From Nitrospirota bacterium (GTDB lineage: Bacteria; Nitrospirota_A; Leptospirillia; Leptospirillales; Leptospirillaceae): a stretch of DNA of 5,315 nucleotides. This document shows, piece by piece, positions 4,449-5,315 of the stretch. The stretch covers positions 1 through 5,315 of the forward strand of contig JAKCDE010000054.1 of NCBI GenBank assembly GCA_021838585.1. The letters run 5' to 3'. The notes below the pieces were generated by a model. That model saw only the letters and a program-made list of their open reading frames with translations, ran no database searches and was not told where the DNA came from. The first letter of the stretch is position 1, and every line of letters begins with the position of its first letter. Both the position numbers and the translations under genes were made by a program.

Positions 4449-5315
4449 ATGGCCGATAAGCGCCTCTTTTCTCTTCCCGCGGCCACGGGCCTCGTCGGGA
4501 TCGTCCTCCTGGGAGTCGGTCTCTCCCTTGTCTATTTCCGGGGAACGCTCGTCCGGGAGAGAGGCCGGATCGAGTCGCGCATCGCGACCGAACGCCAGGT
4601 CTTCCAGGCCCTGGAATCCCTCGATCCTGCCGCCCTCTCTCTCGGAATCCCGGGGCCTGGAGGGAGTCTCCCGCCATCGGGCCTCTCGGGATGGTCCGCG
4701 CAGATGCACAGCGTCCTCGAAAGCCTTTCCCGACAGAGCTTCCCGTGGCGTCCGGCCGACCGCGAGGCCCTTCGCCGGATCGACAAGGATTACCGGAGCT
4801 ACGTCAGGACCGCCGCCGTCTCTCCGCCGAATCCCCGAGAGGAGCGCGCCCTTCTCCGGAAGGTCGAGACCGGACGAAGACTCCTGCTCCGGAGCGCCAG
4901 CGCCATCACCCGGGAGGCCGAGGACCGGCTTCGGGGGATCGAACGTCTTCAGGGACGCCTCGAGGATGGCATCTTCGGAATCGGTCTTGCCGCATTCGCC
5001 CTTTTCTCCTTTTCGGTCCTGACCCACCGGAGATCGCAGAAGCTTCTCCGGCGTCTGGCCCGGTCGGAGTCCTACCTGTCCACCCTGCTCGAGTCCCTGC
5101 CGGTGGCCCTCTTTTTCAAGGACACCGACGGTCGATGGCGGACCGCAAACCGTGCCGGCCTCGCCCTGTTTGATCTCGAAGGAAAGGACTGGCGAGGCAA
5201 GACCGACCTCGAGATTGCCGCCGAAAATCCATTCTTCCGTGAGGCGCTCGAAAACGGCCACGAACAGGATCGCAAGGTCCGGGAGCGGAACCAGGAGCTT
5301 CGGAGCCTCGAGCGT
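4449..5315 (+). CDS. Membrane sensor protein with PAS domain, 3' truncated by window edge
   Basis: The frame from ATG 4449 is open to the last base, 289 residues. Residues 1-9 are followed by a first membrane segment (about 11-30, TGLVGIVLLGVGLSLVYF). Then come about 140 residues of charged helical sequence, likely a periplasmic sensor domain, and a second membrane segment (about 174-192, GIFGIGLAAFALFSFSVL). After a basic linker, a PAS domain starts near 207: YLSTLLESLPVALFFKDTDG, then RWRTANRAGLALFDLEG and the KTDLEIA block typical of PAS folds. The visible end is a charged helix (VRERNQELRSLER). The family logic is a transmembrane signalling enzyme; the output (GGDEF/EAL or histidine kinase) would lie beyond the window and cannot be named. 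No convincing ribosome site precedes 4449. The frame is open back to 4281 and includes a TTG at 4368, so the N-terminus could be longer, but ATG 4449 puts the first membrane segment at the expected place. Confidence 0.85.
   Translation, partial: MADKRLFSLPAATGLVGIVLLGVGLSLVYFRGTLVRERGRIESRIATERQVFQALESLDPAALSLGIPGPGGSLPPSGLSGWSAQMHSVLESLSRQSFPWRPADREALRRIDKDYRSYVRTAAVSPPNPREERALLRKVETGRRLLLRSASAITREAEDRLRGIERLQGRLEDGIFGIGLAAFALFSFSVLTHRRSQKLLRRLARSESYLSTLLESLPVALFFKDTDGRWRTANRAGLALFDLEGKDWRGKTDLEIAAENPFFREALENGHEQDRKVRERNQELRSLER

Noticed and set aside
4426..5022. 198-residue + strand frame overlapping the sensor
   Set aside because: Ser/Arg/Pro-rich shifted reading; the sensor frame from 4449 has coherent domains.
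4377..5261. 294-residue minus-strand frame opposite the PAS sensor
   Set aside because: Antisense of a gene whose + frame shows two membrane segments and a PAS domain; the antisense product is Gly/Glu/Arg-rich without structure.

Overview
The window is GC-rich bacterial DNA with dense coding. One AT-richer island and one transposon insertion break up the pattern. The codon style, and the mix of a PAS sensor, a Uma2-family gene and an IS200/IS605 element, would fit an environmental Gram-negative such as Leptospirillum (Nitrospirota). That assignment is an impression from sequence style and is not proven.

Layout. Positions 1-840 (+) hold the 3' part of a gene for a multi-spanning membrane protein with a C-terminal coiled-coil tail, of unknown function. 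It is followed by a small helical protein gene (891-1088, +). From 1180 to about 3138 lies a broken gene of the Uma2 (DUF820, PD-(D/E)XK-like) family. It carries an amber codon, two or three frameshifts, and an IS200/IS605-type element inserted in its middle.

The inserted element (1349-2768, 1420 bp) encodes only TnpB, the RNA-guided RuvC-like nuclease that is the ancestor type of Cas12. Its catalytic residues and zinc finger all appear intact, and no TnpA transposase is present. The ends can be placed to the base. TTTAT lies immediately left of the element and TCAA forms its right terminus, each near a hairpin. Removing exactly 1349-2768 rejoins the Uma2 reading frame (...S-P-F-M-H-L-N-P-G...). 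The 3' end of tnpB and the right end form a hairpin-rich omega-RNA (reRNA) region. Its guide would be the Uma2 sequence starting at 2769, so the TnpB-RNA complex should recognise the uninterrupted uma2 allele.

Positions about 3139-3520 contain no convincing gene, only a hairpin followed by TCAA that may be a relic of another IS200/IS605 right end. An AT-richer island on the minus strand (about 3521-4300) carries a toxin-antitoxin operon, mqsR (ribonuclease toxin) followed by overlapping mqsA (zinc/HTH antitoxin). A candidate promoter/operator lies upstream of mqsR. The window ends inside a + strand gene (4449-5315, 3' incomplete) for a two-TM membrane sensor with a PAS domain, probably a signalling enzyme whose output domain lies beyond the window.

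The centre of the window therefore looks like an accessory region with a decayed Uma2 gene, a TnpB element and a toxin-antitoxin pair, set between more ordinary chromosomal-type genes.
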